Source: Adlercreutzia wanghongyangiae (GTDB lineage Bacteria; Actinomycetota; Coriobacteriia; Coriobacteriales; Eggerthellaceae). Taken from it: DNA of 64,000 nucleotides. Numbering within the stretch: position 1 is the stretch's first letter; every line of letters begins with the position of its first letter. Location: contig NZ_JAYMFF010000001.1 of NCBI RefSeq assembly GCF_035989245.1, positions 1 to 64,000 on the forward strand, written 5' to 3'. Below the pieces are notes generated by a model that saw only the letters and a list, made by a program, of their open reading frames with translations, was not told the origin of the DNA and did no database searches. Position numbers and translations under genes: made by a program. Below, piece after piece: positions 8,288 to 17,990 of this stretch.

Positions 8288-9667
8288 CTACCGTCGTGCC
8301 ATGCGGCGGGCGTACACCACCGCGCTTGCGAATCCGATGAAGGCCACCGCAGCCGAAACAGCCATGGCCGCAGCAAAACCCTCGGCACTGGCCTGGGCCG
8401 CTGGCGCACCGGCGGCGGTAGCCGTCACCGACGCGGCGCTCATCACGCCGATGTAGGCGGCCGGCCCCAAGCAGGCCGACAGCTGCACGGCCATGGACAT
8501 CAGCGACACGCCGTGCGCGTTCAGCTCGTCGGGCAGCCGGCGCAATCCAGCCGTCTGCGCCGGCGACAGCACCATGCCCGTACCCAGATAACCGAAGAAG
8601 ATGCCCGCCGTGGCAACCGCCACCGACGCAGCCAGGGCCCCGGCGATGGTGACCGCCAAGCCCGCCACGGCAATACCAAGGCCCGCAGGCAGCAGCGGCC
8701 ATTCGCCACGACGATCGAGCGCGCGACCCGCCAGCACCGCCGCCGTGGCATTCGCCAGCACAGGGGCCACCATCAGCACGCCGGCCGCGGAAGCCGAAAG
8801 CCCCGCCGCTTCCTCGAAGTACAGCGGGGCCATCACCGACAGCGAGAAATAGGTGGTCATGGTGATCATCACCAGAACAGCCGCCGGCCAGAACGAGCCA
8901 TGGCGCAGCGGTTCCATAGACACCAGGGGCCGCGCCAGATGCAGCTGGCGGCGCGCGAACCAGCCCAGCGCCAGCGCCGCGCCGCCCAGGGCCGCCGCGC
9001 CCACGGGCGGATGCAGGGCAATCTCGGAAAGCCCCAGCGACAACAGGGTGACGCCCACCGCCACCAGCAGCGCCGAGACAACGTCGAAGCCCCCGCGGGT
9101 AGGCTCGCGCCTGTCGCGCACCACGAAGGCGCCGGCTGCCGTCAGCAGCAGCGCCGCCGCCAACGGCACCAGAAACACGCTGCGCCAACCCAGGCCGCTT
9201 ACCATGAAGCCTGTCACAATGGGAGCAGTCGCCGGCCCCACGGTGATCATGGCCGAGCCGATGGCCAGGTACGTGCCCATGCGCTCGTGGGGCACGCGAT
9301 CGACGATGACGTTCATCATCAGCGGAATGAACACGCCGGTGCCCAGCGCCTGCACCAGACGAGCCGCCAGCAGCACCGCGAAATCGGGGGCGATCAGACC
9401 GCCCAACGAACCGACGATGCTCAGTCCCGCAGCCATGAAGAACAGGGCGCGCATGGTCAGTCGTCGATACAGGTAGGCCATGCAGGTAACCACCACGGTC
9501 ACGGCAATCATATAGCCCGTGACCAGCCACTGAGCCGTTACGGCGTCCACCGAGAAGTCGCCCATGATGGCCACCAGAGCCATATTCACCAGATTTTCGT
9601 TGAAGCCGGCCAGAAACCCGCAGCCGTAGAATACCGCCAGAAGCGGCGCCAGAGACGAATCGCGCAT
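8288..9667 (-). CDS. MFS multidrug efflux transporter, DHA2-like
   Basis: A 459-residue major facilitator beginning MRDSSLAPLLAVFYGCGFLAGFNENLVNMALVAIM. The ATG at 9667 is preceded by AAGGAAGG; in-frame sequence upstream to 9931 is probably non-coding. Hallmarks are NxxNMAL in helix 1, QWLVTGYMIAVTVVV in helix 2, and LVQALGTGVFIPLMMNVIVDRVPHERMG, close to motif C and the drug:H+ antiporter pattern. It is Ala-rich with about 13-14 predicted helices. It probably extrudes small organic compounds by proton antiport. The substrate cannot be told, and no dedicated regulator is adjacent except possibly the YerC-like gene. Confidence 0.85.
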   Translation of the reverse strand: MRDSSLAPLLAVFYGCGFLAGFNENLVNMALVAIMGDFSVDAVTAQWLVTGYMIAVTVVVTCMAYLYRRLTMRALFFMAAGLSIVGSLGGLIAPDFAVLLAARLVQALGTGVFIPLMMNVIVDRVPHERMGTYLAIGSAMITVGPATAPIVTGFMVSGLGWRSVFLVPLAAALLLTAAGAFVVRDRREPTRGGFDVVSALLVAVGVTLLSLGLSEIALHPPVGAAALGGAALALGWFARRQLHLARPLVSMEPLRHGSFWPAAVLVMITMTTYFSLSVMAPLYFEEAAGLSASAAGVLMVAPVLANATAAVLAGRALDRRGEWPLLPAGLGIAVAGLAVTIAGALAASVAVATAGIFFGYLGTGMVLSPAQTAGLRRLPDELNAHGVSLMSMAVQLSACLGPAAYIGVMSAASVTATAAGAPAAQASAEGFAAAMAVSAAVAFIGFASAVVYARRMARR

Positions 9668-9880
9668 AACCTTCCTTGCCTCGCGTCCGAACCGTTCATC
9701 GCGGCGGAACCGGAGAGGCACGGCCGCAGGCAGCGTAGATACGGGACGCCCGCCAAGGGACGCCCGCCGCGTTCTGCTAGAAAAAGTGTAGCGCAAGGGC
9801 GTTCTTTTGGCTTGGAAATCGCAGTTTTGTGACCAAGAGGCGGGAAGGGAGCCACACCAGCAGGAACCGACCTGGGAAAA

Positions 9881-9919
9881 CAGCGCCCCGACCCCGCATG
9901 ATGCAGGGTCGGGGCGCTG
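9881..9919 (-). terminator. Intrinsic terminator of the Cthe_2159/DUF4956/VTC operon
   Basis: Arms CAGCGCCCCGACCC (9881-9894) and GGGTCGGGGCGCTG (9906-9919), 14 bp perfect. On the minus strand the stem runs directly into TTTTCCC. It lies 60 bp past the stop of the last gene in the minus-strand operon. Confidence 0.8.
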
Positions 9920-9981
9920 CTTCCGTAACAAAACCGTCCAAACGAAGCCAATTCACGGGGTTGCGGCAGCCGCAGGTCGCT

Positions 9982-12288
9982 CTAAGCCGTCAGTTCAGCC
10001 CTCGGACCGCCTGACTCGGACGCAGACTCGCGGCTCGCCGCTTCCTGGGCCGTTCCGCCCTGAGACGCCGCGTCCTGACCGCGCTGGCGGCCACCGGATC
10101 CGCGGCCGTCCTGCGCATCGCCGCCCGGGGCGTTCGGCGCCTGCGCATCGCCGGAACCCGGCTGCTCGCCCTGAGTTCCATCGCCCTTCATGCCGCCTGC
10201 GCCGCCGCGGCCGCCCATGCCACCGGCGCCCCAGGTGTTGCTCGGCGTGGCGGAAGCCGTGAAATCGGTGGCCGTGCCGTCAACGGTCACCACGCCGGCA
10301 TCGCCCTCGGCGAACTGCGATGCCGACACGAGCACGCACTGGAAGGCAACGGGCGTCGTGTAGTCGATCACGGTCGCTCCCGCGGCGTCGGCCACCGCCA
10401 CCGTAGAGCCTGCCGACCCTTGAACCATGACCAGCGCGAAGGGCTGAGCGCCCTCGGTGAAGGACTCCGCCATGCCCGCCGAGCCGGCCAGCAGCACCGT
10501 GCCGCCCGTAACAGAGGCGCCGTACTCGTAATCGAGCGCGCTGTCGCCATTGCCGGAACTAGCACCCAGCAGCACTCCGCCGGTCACCTCAACATACCCG
10601 TTGGAGTCAACCGCGTCGCCTCCGGCCTGGATGGTCACCGCGCCGCCGTTGATCTGGATAAGGCAGTCCTCGCTGGCATTAGCTCCCATCGGACCGCCCG
10701 CGCCCCCGCGGCCGCCCTGGTCGGGCGCGCCGCCAAAGCCCTCATCGCCTTCGGGACGCTGGGGCATCTGCCCCTCTTCCATGCCTTCGGGCAGCTCGGG
10801 GCGCTCGCCGTCCTGGGGCATGTTCTGAGGGTCGAGATCTTCGGGAAGCTCGGGACGCTCGCCGTCCTGGGCACCGTCGAAGCCCTCGGGCGGCTCGGGC
10901 ATTTGGCCGTCCTCGCCCGCGGGGGGCTGGAAGTTGTCACCAGACGCGGCATCGCCGCCCCGCACGCCGCGGTCGCCCTTGTCGCCTTGGGACTCGGCAG
11001 GCGCCTCGCCAGTGGCATCGCCGTCAGCGGCATCTTCGGTACCCGCAGCCCCCGCGGCATCCGCATCCGCGCCAGACGAACCGTCCGCAGCCGCAGCATC
11101 AGCCGTCTCATCGGAGCGCTCGGCCACAGCGGCGTTGATGCCGTCGTCGCTTGCCACGATGCTCAACGTGCCGTCGTTGATGATCACTTTCTCAGCTTCG
11201 ATGCCCTCGTCGCAGCCCGTCACCGTCAGCTCGCCGCCGTCCATGGTGAAGCGCGTCTCGGGATTCATGCCCTTGCCACCCGCTTCCACGGTGAAGCTGC
11301 CCCCGGTCATGGCCGCCTCCACCTCGGAGCGCAGCGCATGGTCAGCCGCCGTCACCGCACCCGAGCCGCCGGTAATGCGCAGATACGTGGCCGCCTGCAC
11401 GCCGTCATCCTGCACGTCCAGCGCGAACGTGCCGCCATCGATGGACACGAAACCGCGCGTGGGATCCTCGTCGTTGCTCGACTTCACGCCGTCGCCGCCC
11501 GCCGTCACAGCAAAGGCTCCGTCAGCGATCTTCACGCAGTCCTTGCCGCGCAGGCCATCTTCCACGGCGGTCACAGTAACGGTACCGCCCGTGATAACCA
11601 GGTCGTCCTTGGAGTTCACGCCGTGGCGATAGTTGCCCTCCACCGTCAGCGCACCGGTGCCGTTGATGGTCAGGTCGTCCTTGGAGAACAGCGCCGCGTT
11701 CGGCTCGTCCTCGCCCTCGGCCAGAGCATACTGCGCACCGTCGGCCAGGGTGTTCTGCGTGCCGTCGGCCAAGGTGACGAACACCTTGTCGGCCCGCTGC
11801 ACCTCCAGCGCCGGCCCGGCGGCATTGCGAATGGTCGCGCCGGCCAGTACCACCTGCACCTTATCTTGGTCGGTAGCGTTCACCACCAGCGATCCGTCCG
11901 TCAACTCGCCCGACACCACATAGGTGCCCGCCGCGGAGATAGTCACCGTGGACCCGTCGGCCGTCGCGCCGTCGCCCTGCACCGAGGCGCCAGCCCCGTT
12001 CAACGTGATGGCCGTAGCCGCAGCCGCATCGTAGGAGGCGTCCTTGTCGCGATCGGTGTATTCGAAGTCCATCCCATCGATATCGATGAGCGCATCCCAG
12101 TCGATCGTCTCGGTCGTCGCGTTCTCGGCCGCACCATCACCGCCCGTCGCGGATTCATCGCCCGACTCATAGGTGCCGCCCGTGCAGCCCGTAAGCGCCA
12201 GCGTTGCCACCAGCGCCGACGTTGCCGCCCCGCGCGCCCACCGACGACGCCGCTGCGCCACCGCTTCCAAACTCTGCATCTTCATCAT
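9982..12288 (-). CDS. Cthe_2159-like carbohydrate-binding lipoprotein
   Basis: A 768-residue exported lipoprotein. It has a basic N-terminus, a hydrophobic stretch, then the lipobox LALTGC (Cys 35). Residues ~85-420 form repeating beta-helix-like rungs with recurrent TINGTGALTVEGNYRHGVNSKDDL, ITGGTVTVTAVEDGLRGKD and GDGVKSSND motifs, characteristic of the Cthe_2159 acidic-polysaccharide/cellulose-binding family. A ~150-residue low-complexity insert rich in P, E, D, G and Q follows (PELPEG and QMPEPPEG repeats). Another beta-helix part (GGAVTIQAGGDAVDSNGYVEVTGG) and a G/Q-rich tail end the protein. Homologues are often encoded beside DUF4956 and VTC-domain proteins, as here. It probably sits on the outer face of the membrane; the ligand is unknown. 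Confidence 0.82.
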   Translation of the reverse strand: MMKMQSLEAVAQRRRRWARGAATSALVATLALTGCTGGTYESGDESATGGDGAAENATTETIDWDALIDIDGMDFEYTDRDKDASYDAAAATAITLNGAGASVQGDGATADGSTVTISAAGTYVVSGELTDGSLVVNATDQDKVQVVLAGATIRNAAGPALEVQRADKVFVTLADGTQNTLADGAQYALAEGEDEPNAALFSKDDLTINGTGALTVEGNYRHGVNSKDDLVITGGTVTVTAVEDGLRGKDCVKIADGAFAVTAGGDGVKSSNDEDPTRGFVSIDGGTFALDVQDDGVQAATYLRITGGSGAVTAADHALRSEVEAAMTGGSFTVEAGGKGMNPETRFTMDGGELTVTGCDEGIEAEKVIINDGTLSIVASDDGINAAVAERSDETADAAAADGSSGADADAAGAAGTEDAADGDATGEAPAESQGDKGDRGVRGGDAASGDNFQPPAGEDGQMPEPPEGFDGAQDGERPELPEDLDPQNMPQDGERPELPEGMEEGQMPQRPEGDEGFGGAPDQGGRGGAGGPMGANASEDCLIQINGGAVTIQAGGDAVDSNGYVEVTGGVLLGASSGNGDSALDYEYGASVTGGTVLLAGSAGMAESFTEGAQPFALVMVQGSAGSTVAVADAAGATVIDYTTPVAFQCVLVSASQFAEGDAGVVTVDGTATDFTASATPSNTWGAGGMGGRGGAGGMKGDGTQGEQPGSGDAQAPNAPGGDAQDGRGSGGRQRGQDAASQGGTAQEAASRESASESGGPRAELTA

Positions 12289-12362
12289 TCAAATCCTCCC
12301 AATAGTGTTTGCATTTTCATTCTATTCGGGAAAACCTCTCGAGGCGGTTCCCCGACACAGCG

Positions 12363-13058
12363 CTACAGCGTCTCGCGTCCTTGAGGGGTCATTCCCAGCG
12401 ATATCTTCAGGTTGCCGTTCAGACAGCGCAGCTCATCGATCATCGCCTTCTCCAGCCCCGGCGCCCGCAGACGCAGCTGATAGGTCAGCTGGAACAGGCT
12501 GCCCATGTTCGTGGTGGTCACTTCCGTCAGCTCGGACTCGGCGGTGTAGCGCTCCAACACCTCATCGAACACGCCGTCGTATTCCAAGTCCTCGGGAATG
12601 GTGATGCGCAGCGTCTTGCCCGGCTCGCGGGGCTTGCCGAAGGGCGTCAGCACGAACAGCAGATTCACCACCGCCACCACCACGGTGAACACCACGGCCA
12701 GCACCAAAAAGCCCATACCCGTAGCCAGACCCACGGCCATGGCCAGAAACACGCTGCCGATGTCCTTCGCCGACCCGGGAATGGAGCGGAAGCGCACCAG
12801 GTTGAACACGCCCATAACGGCGATGCCCGCTCCCAGATTCCCGTTTACCAGCGTGATGACCATCTGCACGATCAGCGGCAGCAGAGCCAGAGTCACCACG
12901 AAGTTCTTCGAGTAGTTGTGGCGAAACATATACACCGCCGCACAGGCCATTCCCAGCACCACCGAGAAAAGGCAGCACAGCAGGAAATCGGCCGCAGAAA
13001 CCGCCCCTACCAGGGAGTCGGCCGATCCGAACACCGAACTAAACGTTGATTCGAGCAT
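12363..13058 (-). CDS. DUF4956 membrane protein
   Basis: A 231-residue protein starting MLESTFSSVFGSADSL; the ATG at 13058 follows AAGGAAGGATTGCT. Three to four hydrophobic segments occupy residues ~25-150, around the family motif AVMGVFNLVRFRSIPGSAKDIGSVFLAMAVGLATGMG. A soluble domain follows (KTLRITIPEDLEYDGVFDEVLERYTAESEL). DUF4956 proteins have no established biochemical role but repeatedly occur next to VTC-domain proteins. It is co-transcribed between the VTC gene and the lipoprotein gene, which suggests a membrane complex handling an anionic polymer at the cell surface (inference). Confidence 0.85.
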   Translation of the reverse strand: MLESTFSSVFGSADSLVGAVSAADFLLCCLFSVVLGMACAAVYMFRHNYSKNFVVTLALLPLIVQMVITLVNGNLGAGIAVMGVFNLVRFRSIPGSAKDIGSVFLAMAVGLATGMGFLVLAVVFTVVVAVVNLLFVLTPFGKPREPGKTLRITIPEDLEYDGVFDEVLERYTAESELTEVTTTNMGSLFQLTYQLRLRAPGLEKAMIDELRCLNGNLKISLGMTPQGRETL

Positions 13059-13148
13059 AGCAATCCTTCCTTGTTGCACGTTTTCGCTAAGAAAATGGTC
13101 AGAAATTCGACTTTTGTGTCCAAAAAGCGGCCTTATGCGCCTCCCGCC

Positions 13149-14153
13149 CTACATTGAGCGAGCCATTTTGCCTCTATTTATCGAATGACGATATTCACTC
13201 GGGCTCCGATCAGGGCGCATGTGCACAAAAGTCGATCTTGTGACCAAAATCGGCTCGGTTCTGTGCGCAGAGGCCATGAGATACGCATTGCCGTACTTGG
13301 TGAACGAAGTCGGGTACACCTCGCTAGCCGAAAGCGCACGCACGAGCCAAGGCGGATACGGGCCGGCGCTCTTGACCTCCATGATGGACTCGGCTCCGTC
13401 GATGATGGGCGTCCAAGGCGCATCCGCCTCGTGGCAATCCAGATACTGCAAGCGATCGTCGAACGTCAAGCGCAAATCCGCGTCGAACGCCGCCTCCGCC
13501 CCCGGGCGCAGCCCCCACGCCTCACGATCGCAGGCAATGCCCATAGAGGGAACCAACGGCAGCCAGCGGTCCATGGCCGCGGTCAGCTCGCGGGCGATCT
13601 GGCGCGTCGCCGGCGCCAACCCAGCCGCCGCCTGGTTCGCGTCGGCCAAGGGCCAGCGCGTACAGGCCAGCTCGTAGGACAAGCCGCTTACGAACGCCAG
13701 GACCGCCGGCAGGCTCAACGCCAAGCGCCGCTTGTACACAATGCCCTTGAACTTCTTCTTAATGCCGAAGAACACGGGGAAGGCCGCCGCCTCCATGCCC
13801 GCAACCACGCAGGCGGCGCGCACTCGCGCCCGCACCTCGTCGTCGGCCAAGGGCAGTTCCCCGCGGTCGCGTCGCAGAGGCGCCGCACCGAAAGCGGCCA
13901 GCAGCGCCAGGCCGGGCCGCTCGCCATAGGCCCGCAGACGCAGCTTCTCTTTGTACAGGGGCTTCTCCACCGAACGGGCGATGGCGGCGCGCTCAGGCGT
14001 GTCCAGATACAAGCTGGTGATGCGCGTGCGCCCGTAAGCATCCACAGCCATGGCGCCCTCGTGGCCGGCGGCCTGCTCTACCGCCCACCGCTGGGCAGGC
14101 GTTATACGGTACTTCTTCTCGACGCGCTTGAATACGCTGTTGTACGCCATCAT
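13149..14153 (-). CDS. VTC-domain polyphosphate polymerase-like protein
   Basis: A 334-residue protein with a VTC/CYTH-like tunnel fold. FKRVEKKYRITPAQ carries the ExK motif, and basic strands follow: RTRITSLYLDTPE, YKEKLRLRAYGE, FFGIKKKFKGIVYKRRLAL. Acidic metal-binding segments come later (RLTFDDRLQYL, SIMEVKSAGPYPPWL). In yeast Vtc4 this domain makes inorganic polyphosphate from ATP; bacterial homologues are annotated by similarity. After the family-typical end FTKYGNAYLM there is an extra ~40-residue basic tail, encoded in DNA that contains TCGACTTTTGTG-type repeat pieces. A recent tail extension by repeat insertion is therefore possible. First gene of the operon, divergent from a two-component system. 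Confidence 0.82.
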   Translation of the reverse strand: MMAYNSVFKRVEKKYRITPAQRWAVEQAAGHEGAMAVDAYGRTRITSLYLDTPERAAIARSVEKPLYKEKLRLRAYGERPGLALLAAFGAAPLRRDRGELPLADDEVRARVRAACVVAGMEAAAFPVFFGIKKKFKGIVYKRRLALSLPAVLAFVSGLSYELACTRWPLADANQAAAGLAPATRQIARELTAAMDRWLPLVPSMGIACDREAWGLRPGAEAAFDADLRLTFDDRLQYLDCHEADAPWTPIIDGAESIMEVKSAGPYPPWLVRALSASEVYPTSFTKYGNAYLMASAHRTEPILVTRSTFVHMRPDRSPSEYRHSINRGKMARSM

Positions 14154-14234
14154 GTCTCTTCCCGTGCTGTGCGGCCCTCATGGCGGGCGCGAAACGCCAC
14201 CGCCAAGCCACATCTCCATTTTTTGACGGCGGCC

Positions 14235-14311
14235 ATCATAGGCATTGACCCTGAAAACTCACTGAAGCACCCGATTTCCTTTCAGGTTGCCTTCAGGCGT
14301 CGCGGTACAAT
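14235..14311. promoter_or_regulatory. Mirrored pairs of 11-bp-spaced TTCAG repeats between divergent operons
   Basis: Plus strand: TTCAGG at 14281 and 14292, 11 bp apart, then an 8-bp gap and TACAAT (14306-14311) in front of the response regulator. Minus strand: the mirror image, with TTCAG complements at 14251-14255 and 14262-14266, again 11 bp apart, then a 9-bp gap and TATGAT (plus-strand 14235-14240) in front of the VTC operon. OmpR/PhoB-type regulators bind such 11-bp direct repeats in place of a -35 box. The adjacent response regulator is the natural candidate for activating both operons. Confidence 0.7.
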
Positions 14312-14348
14312 GGCCCCAGCATAATTCGAGGTCGCAAAGGAGCGCGCC

Positions 14349-15065
<717 letters not shown>

Positions 15066-15071
15066 CCATCT

Positions 15072-16601
15072 ATGGGAGCCTCGTTTCTCGCCCACGCGGC
15101 GCACCGTCTCCGCAGGACTCTGGGAGTGCCCCCGGATGCCGACCCGGGCGCCTCGCCCCTGCTGCGCAAGCTGCGCCTGAAGTTCATCGCCGTGAACATG
15201 GGCCTGGCCGCCTTGGTGCTGACCTCCTCGTTCGCCACCGTGTGCTATGTGAGCTACCGCGGCGACACCGACGAGATCTACCGCACGTTGATACAGACCG
15301 CCGAGCGGGCGGCAGTGCAGCCTCAGCTAGTGCCCAACCATGGGCCGCTTTCGCCGGAGGGCGACCCCGGCCTCGGAAACAACGCCGACCCTGGTCGCAC
15401 CCTCGAATCGCAGCGCACCATTGGCGGGGCCGATCGGGAAGAGGATGCCGCCGAGGCCGCCGAGAACGAGGAGTCGTTCGCGCCGCCGGAGATCGGCGGC
15501 CCCCACGGGCGCCGAGATGCGGCGCTGCCCGTGGCCGTGTACTACGACGAGAACGGCACCGTGGCGCATATCGCCGACCAGTCGAGTGCCTCAGTGAGCA
15601 TGGATGTGCTGGCCGAGGCGATTGCCACGCTGCGCCATACGGAAGACCCCTACGGCTACCTGCCCGAATGCGGCCTACTGTACGCCAAGCACGCCATGGG
15701 GCCCGGCCTGGTGGTGGCGTTCGCCGATGCCGCCGAGGCCAATGCGTGGCAGTCGCTGGCCTGGGCGCTCGCCGGCGTGGGCCTGGGGGCCCTGGCCCTG
15801 CTGCTGGCGCTGAACGTGCTGTTCTCCCGCTGGGCTTTGGGGCCCGTGCAGCGGGCGTGGTCGCAGCAGCAGCAGTTCATCGCCGATGCGTCTCACGAGC
15901 TGAAAACCCCGTTGACGGTGATTCTGGCCAACAACGCCATCCTGCGCCAGCGCGGCGATGAGACCATCGCCAGCCAGGGGCAGTGGATCGAGAGCACTCA
16001 GATGGAAGCCGAGCGCATGCAGGCCCTCGTCACCGACATGCTGGATCTGGCCCGTCCCGCGCCGGCGGGCACCCAGCGCGACACCGTGGACGCCATCGAC
16101 TTCAGCCGCCTGGTGGAAGGCGAGGCGCTCACCTTCGAGTCGGTGGCCTTCGAGAAGGACATCGCCTGGGAAACCGCCGTGGCCGAGAACATCGCAGTGC
16201 GCGGCGACACGCGGCGGCTGCAGCGGCTGGTAGCGGCCCTGCTGGACAACGCCTGCAAGTACACCGATCCCGGCGGTCGCGTGACCGTGCGCCTTGGCGC
16301 CGCCGAACATGCCGCGGTGCTAACCGTGAACAACACCGGAACGCCCATCGACGCCGCCGATCTGCCCCACCTGTTCGACCGCTTCTACCGCGCCGATAAG
16401 GCGCGCACGCGAGCAGCGGAAACGCCGAACAGCAGCGGCAGCGCCGAGGCCGCCTCGTTGGCGACCCCGAGTACCCCCGGCGGCTACGGCCTGGGGCTCG
16501 CCATCGCCCAGGACATCGCTCGCGCCCACAAGGGCATCCTCACCGCCGCGAGCACCCCCGCTACCGGCACCACCTTCACCCTGAAACTGCCCCTGGCGTA
16601 A
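15072..16601 (+). CDS. Sensor histidine kinase
   Basis: A 509-residue membrane kinase. Helix 1 (~40-65) and helix 2 (~220-245) flank an extracytoplasmic sensor region with an acidic stretch (~110-150, ADREEDAAEAAENEE). Then come the dimerisation H-box with phospho-His (FIADASHELKTPLTVIL), N-box (ALLDNACKYTDPGGRV), F-box (LFDRFYRADKAR) and G-box (GGYGLGLAIAQDIARAHKG). A ~20-residue S/A/T-rich insert separates the F and G boxes. It partners the preceding response regulator. Its signal may relate to the cell envelope or phosphate polymers, judging only from the divergent VTC operon. Confidence 0.93.
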   Translation: MGASFLAHAAHRLRRTLGVPPDADPGASPLLRKLRLKFIAVNMGLAALVLTSSFATVCYVSYRGDTDEIYRTLIQTAERAAVQPQLVPNHGPLSPEGDPGLGNNADPGRTLESQRTIGGADREEDAAEAAENEESFAPPEIGGPHGRRDAALPVAVYYDENGTVAHIADQSSASVSMDVLAEAIATLRHTEDPYGYLPECGLLYAKHAMGPGLVVAFADAAEANAWQSLAWALAGVGLGALALLLALNVLFSRWALGPVQRAWSQQQQFIADASHELKTPLTVILANNAILRQRGDETIASQGQWIESTQMEAERMQALVTDMLDLARPAPAGTQRDTVDAIDFSRLVEGEALTFESVAFEKDIAWETAVAENIAVRGDTRRLQRLVAALLDNACKYTDPGGRVTVRLGAAEHAAVLTVNNTGTPIDAADLPHLFDRFYRADKARTRAAETPNSSGSAEAASLATPSTPGGYGLGLAIAQDIARAHKGILTAASTPATGTTFTLKLPLA

Positions 16602-16605
16602 AAGA

Positions 16606-16642
16606 GCCCCCTGGACGTTGAAGAGGATAGAGTCCAGGGGGC
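16606..16642. terminator. Convergent bidirectional terminator
   Basis: GCCCCCTGGAC and GTCCAGGGGGC (11 bp) around a 15-nt loop, placed between the kinase stop and the convergent Fe-S gene. Read on the minus strand the stem is followed by TCTTTTACG, so it best serves the minus-strand operon. On the plus strand it lacks a T-tract. Confidence 0.6.
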
Positions 16643-16684
16643 AGGGCAGGTCAGCCGCCGGTTACACAGGGAGAAAGCGGCGTT

Positions 16685-17854
16685 CTACCTCTCGAAAATA
16701 TCACCGTTGAACGTTTGGCGGAACGTATCGAGAATCTGGTGCGGGTTGTCCGCCAAGCTCACCGCGCGTGGCGTCATGGCATAGCGGTGTCGTTGCCCCT
16801 CGGCCAGCCACCGAAGGGGCACCTCGTCGAGCAACGCGATCGCACCAGCCGGACAGATGTCTTGGCAGCTGCCGCATTTCACGCAATCGCCAGGCGCATG
16901 GGTCACTCCCAGGGTGCCGTCGGCGTCGTCGAACTTCACGATGGCCCCCGTCGGGCAGAAGGTGGCGCACATACGGCACGACACGCACCGCGCCCCATCG
17001 ATGACCACTGCGCCCCACAGCCGGCTTTCCAGCACGCCCTCGGCAGGCGATCCCAGCTGGGCCAACGCGTCAAGCAGTCGCTCGCGCCGATCGGGAAGGA
17101 AGTGCGGCAACGTGCCGTCTTTCATAACATGGGGCAATCTTTCGGTCGCGGAATACGACGGCACCTCGCCGTCCGTCGCAGCGGCTTGCATCAAAGCGGC
17201 CGGCGCGCAGCCCACCGCCTCGTTGACGACTGCATCGAGGAGCGCCGAATCGGACGGGCAATCGGCAACGACGATGTCGAGATCACCACCCCACGCGCCC
17301 AGCAGGCGGCGCGCTGTTTCCGCCACCAACTCGGCCGTATCGCGGCCATGCCGCTGCGCGCACCGTTCGCACGGGCCGCAGAGCACCGTCGCCTGCTGCA
17401 CCCCCTCGGCGGCTAATGTTACCAGCAGCGACTCGTCCACCCGCCCCGCACACACCACCGGCACCACCGCGTCGCCACCCGCCGCATCGCCCAGCGCCTC
17501 TCGCGCCGGATGGCAGGCGACGACCACTGTGCGCCCGCCGCGCGACGCACGCGCCGCGCGCAGACACGCGGCCTTCAACTCGGCATCGCTCGGGTTCAGC
17601 GCCTCCAAAGCGCACGTGGGGCACACGGTGGCACAAGTGCCGCAGCCCACGCATCGGTCCGCGTCGATGATCAGTTCGCCATCTTCGAGGCAAATGCATC
17701 CCGACGTGCAGGCCGCAGCGCACTTCAGGCAATCCACATTGCGATTGCGCACTTTCGCGCAACGTTCGCGATGCACACGTACCGCCGCGCTGTCCACGGC
17801 TTGGAAGGCGGCACCCACATGACGGTGCGCCGCCGCATCAATTCTCTCAACCAT
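16685..17854 (-). CDS. Multi-cluster 4Fe-4S ferredoxin-type protein
   Basis: A 389-residue soluble iron-sulfur protein with four Cys motifs: an unusual CLKCAAACTSGC at ~42, and CVGCGTCATVCPTC at ~68, CVSCRMCATFCPTG at ~290 and CVKCGSCQDICPAG at ~325. Between them a ~180-residue domain carries extra Cys pairs (VACHPARE, LCGPCERCAQRHGRD, VADCPSD). This recalls the MvhD/HdrA-associated delta domain, but I cannot assign it firmly. It begins after GAGGAGCAACT. It likely passes electrons for the molybdoenzyme operon upstream, although a long inverted repeat (17991-18181) intervenes, so co-expression is uncertain. Confidence 0.78.
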   Translation of the reverse strand: MVERIDAAAHRHVGAAFQAVDSAAVRVHRERCAKVRNRNVDCLKCAAACTSGCICLEDGELIIDADRCVGCGTCATVCPTCALEALNPSDAELKAACLRAARASRGGRTVVVACHPAREALGDAAGGDAVVPVVCAGRVDESLLVTLAAEGVQQATVLCGPCERCAQRHGRDTAELVAETARRLLGAWGGDLDIVVADCPSDSALLDAVVNEAVGCAPAALMQAAATDGEVPSYSATERLPHVMKDGTLPHFLPDRRERLLDALAQLGSPAEGVLESRLWGAVVIDGARCVSCRMCATFCPTGAIVKFDDADGTLGVTHAPGDCVKCGSCQDICPAGAIALLDEVPLRWLAEGQRHRYAMTPRAVSLADNPHQILDTFRQTFNGDIFER

Positions 17855-17990
17855 AGTTGCTCCTCTTCAAAGCCGGCGGAACCTCTCCCAAAATCCCGCC
17901 GTCTTACAACTTGGACAAACCTTTCCCGCACCTTCCCAAGATCCTTCGACTTCGCGCTTCGCTCAGGATGGCACAGGATGCTTTACCGCC

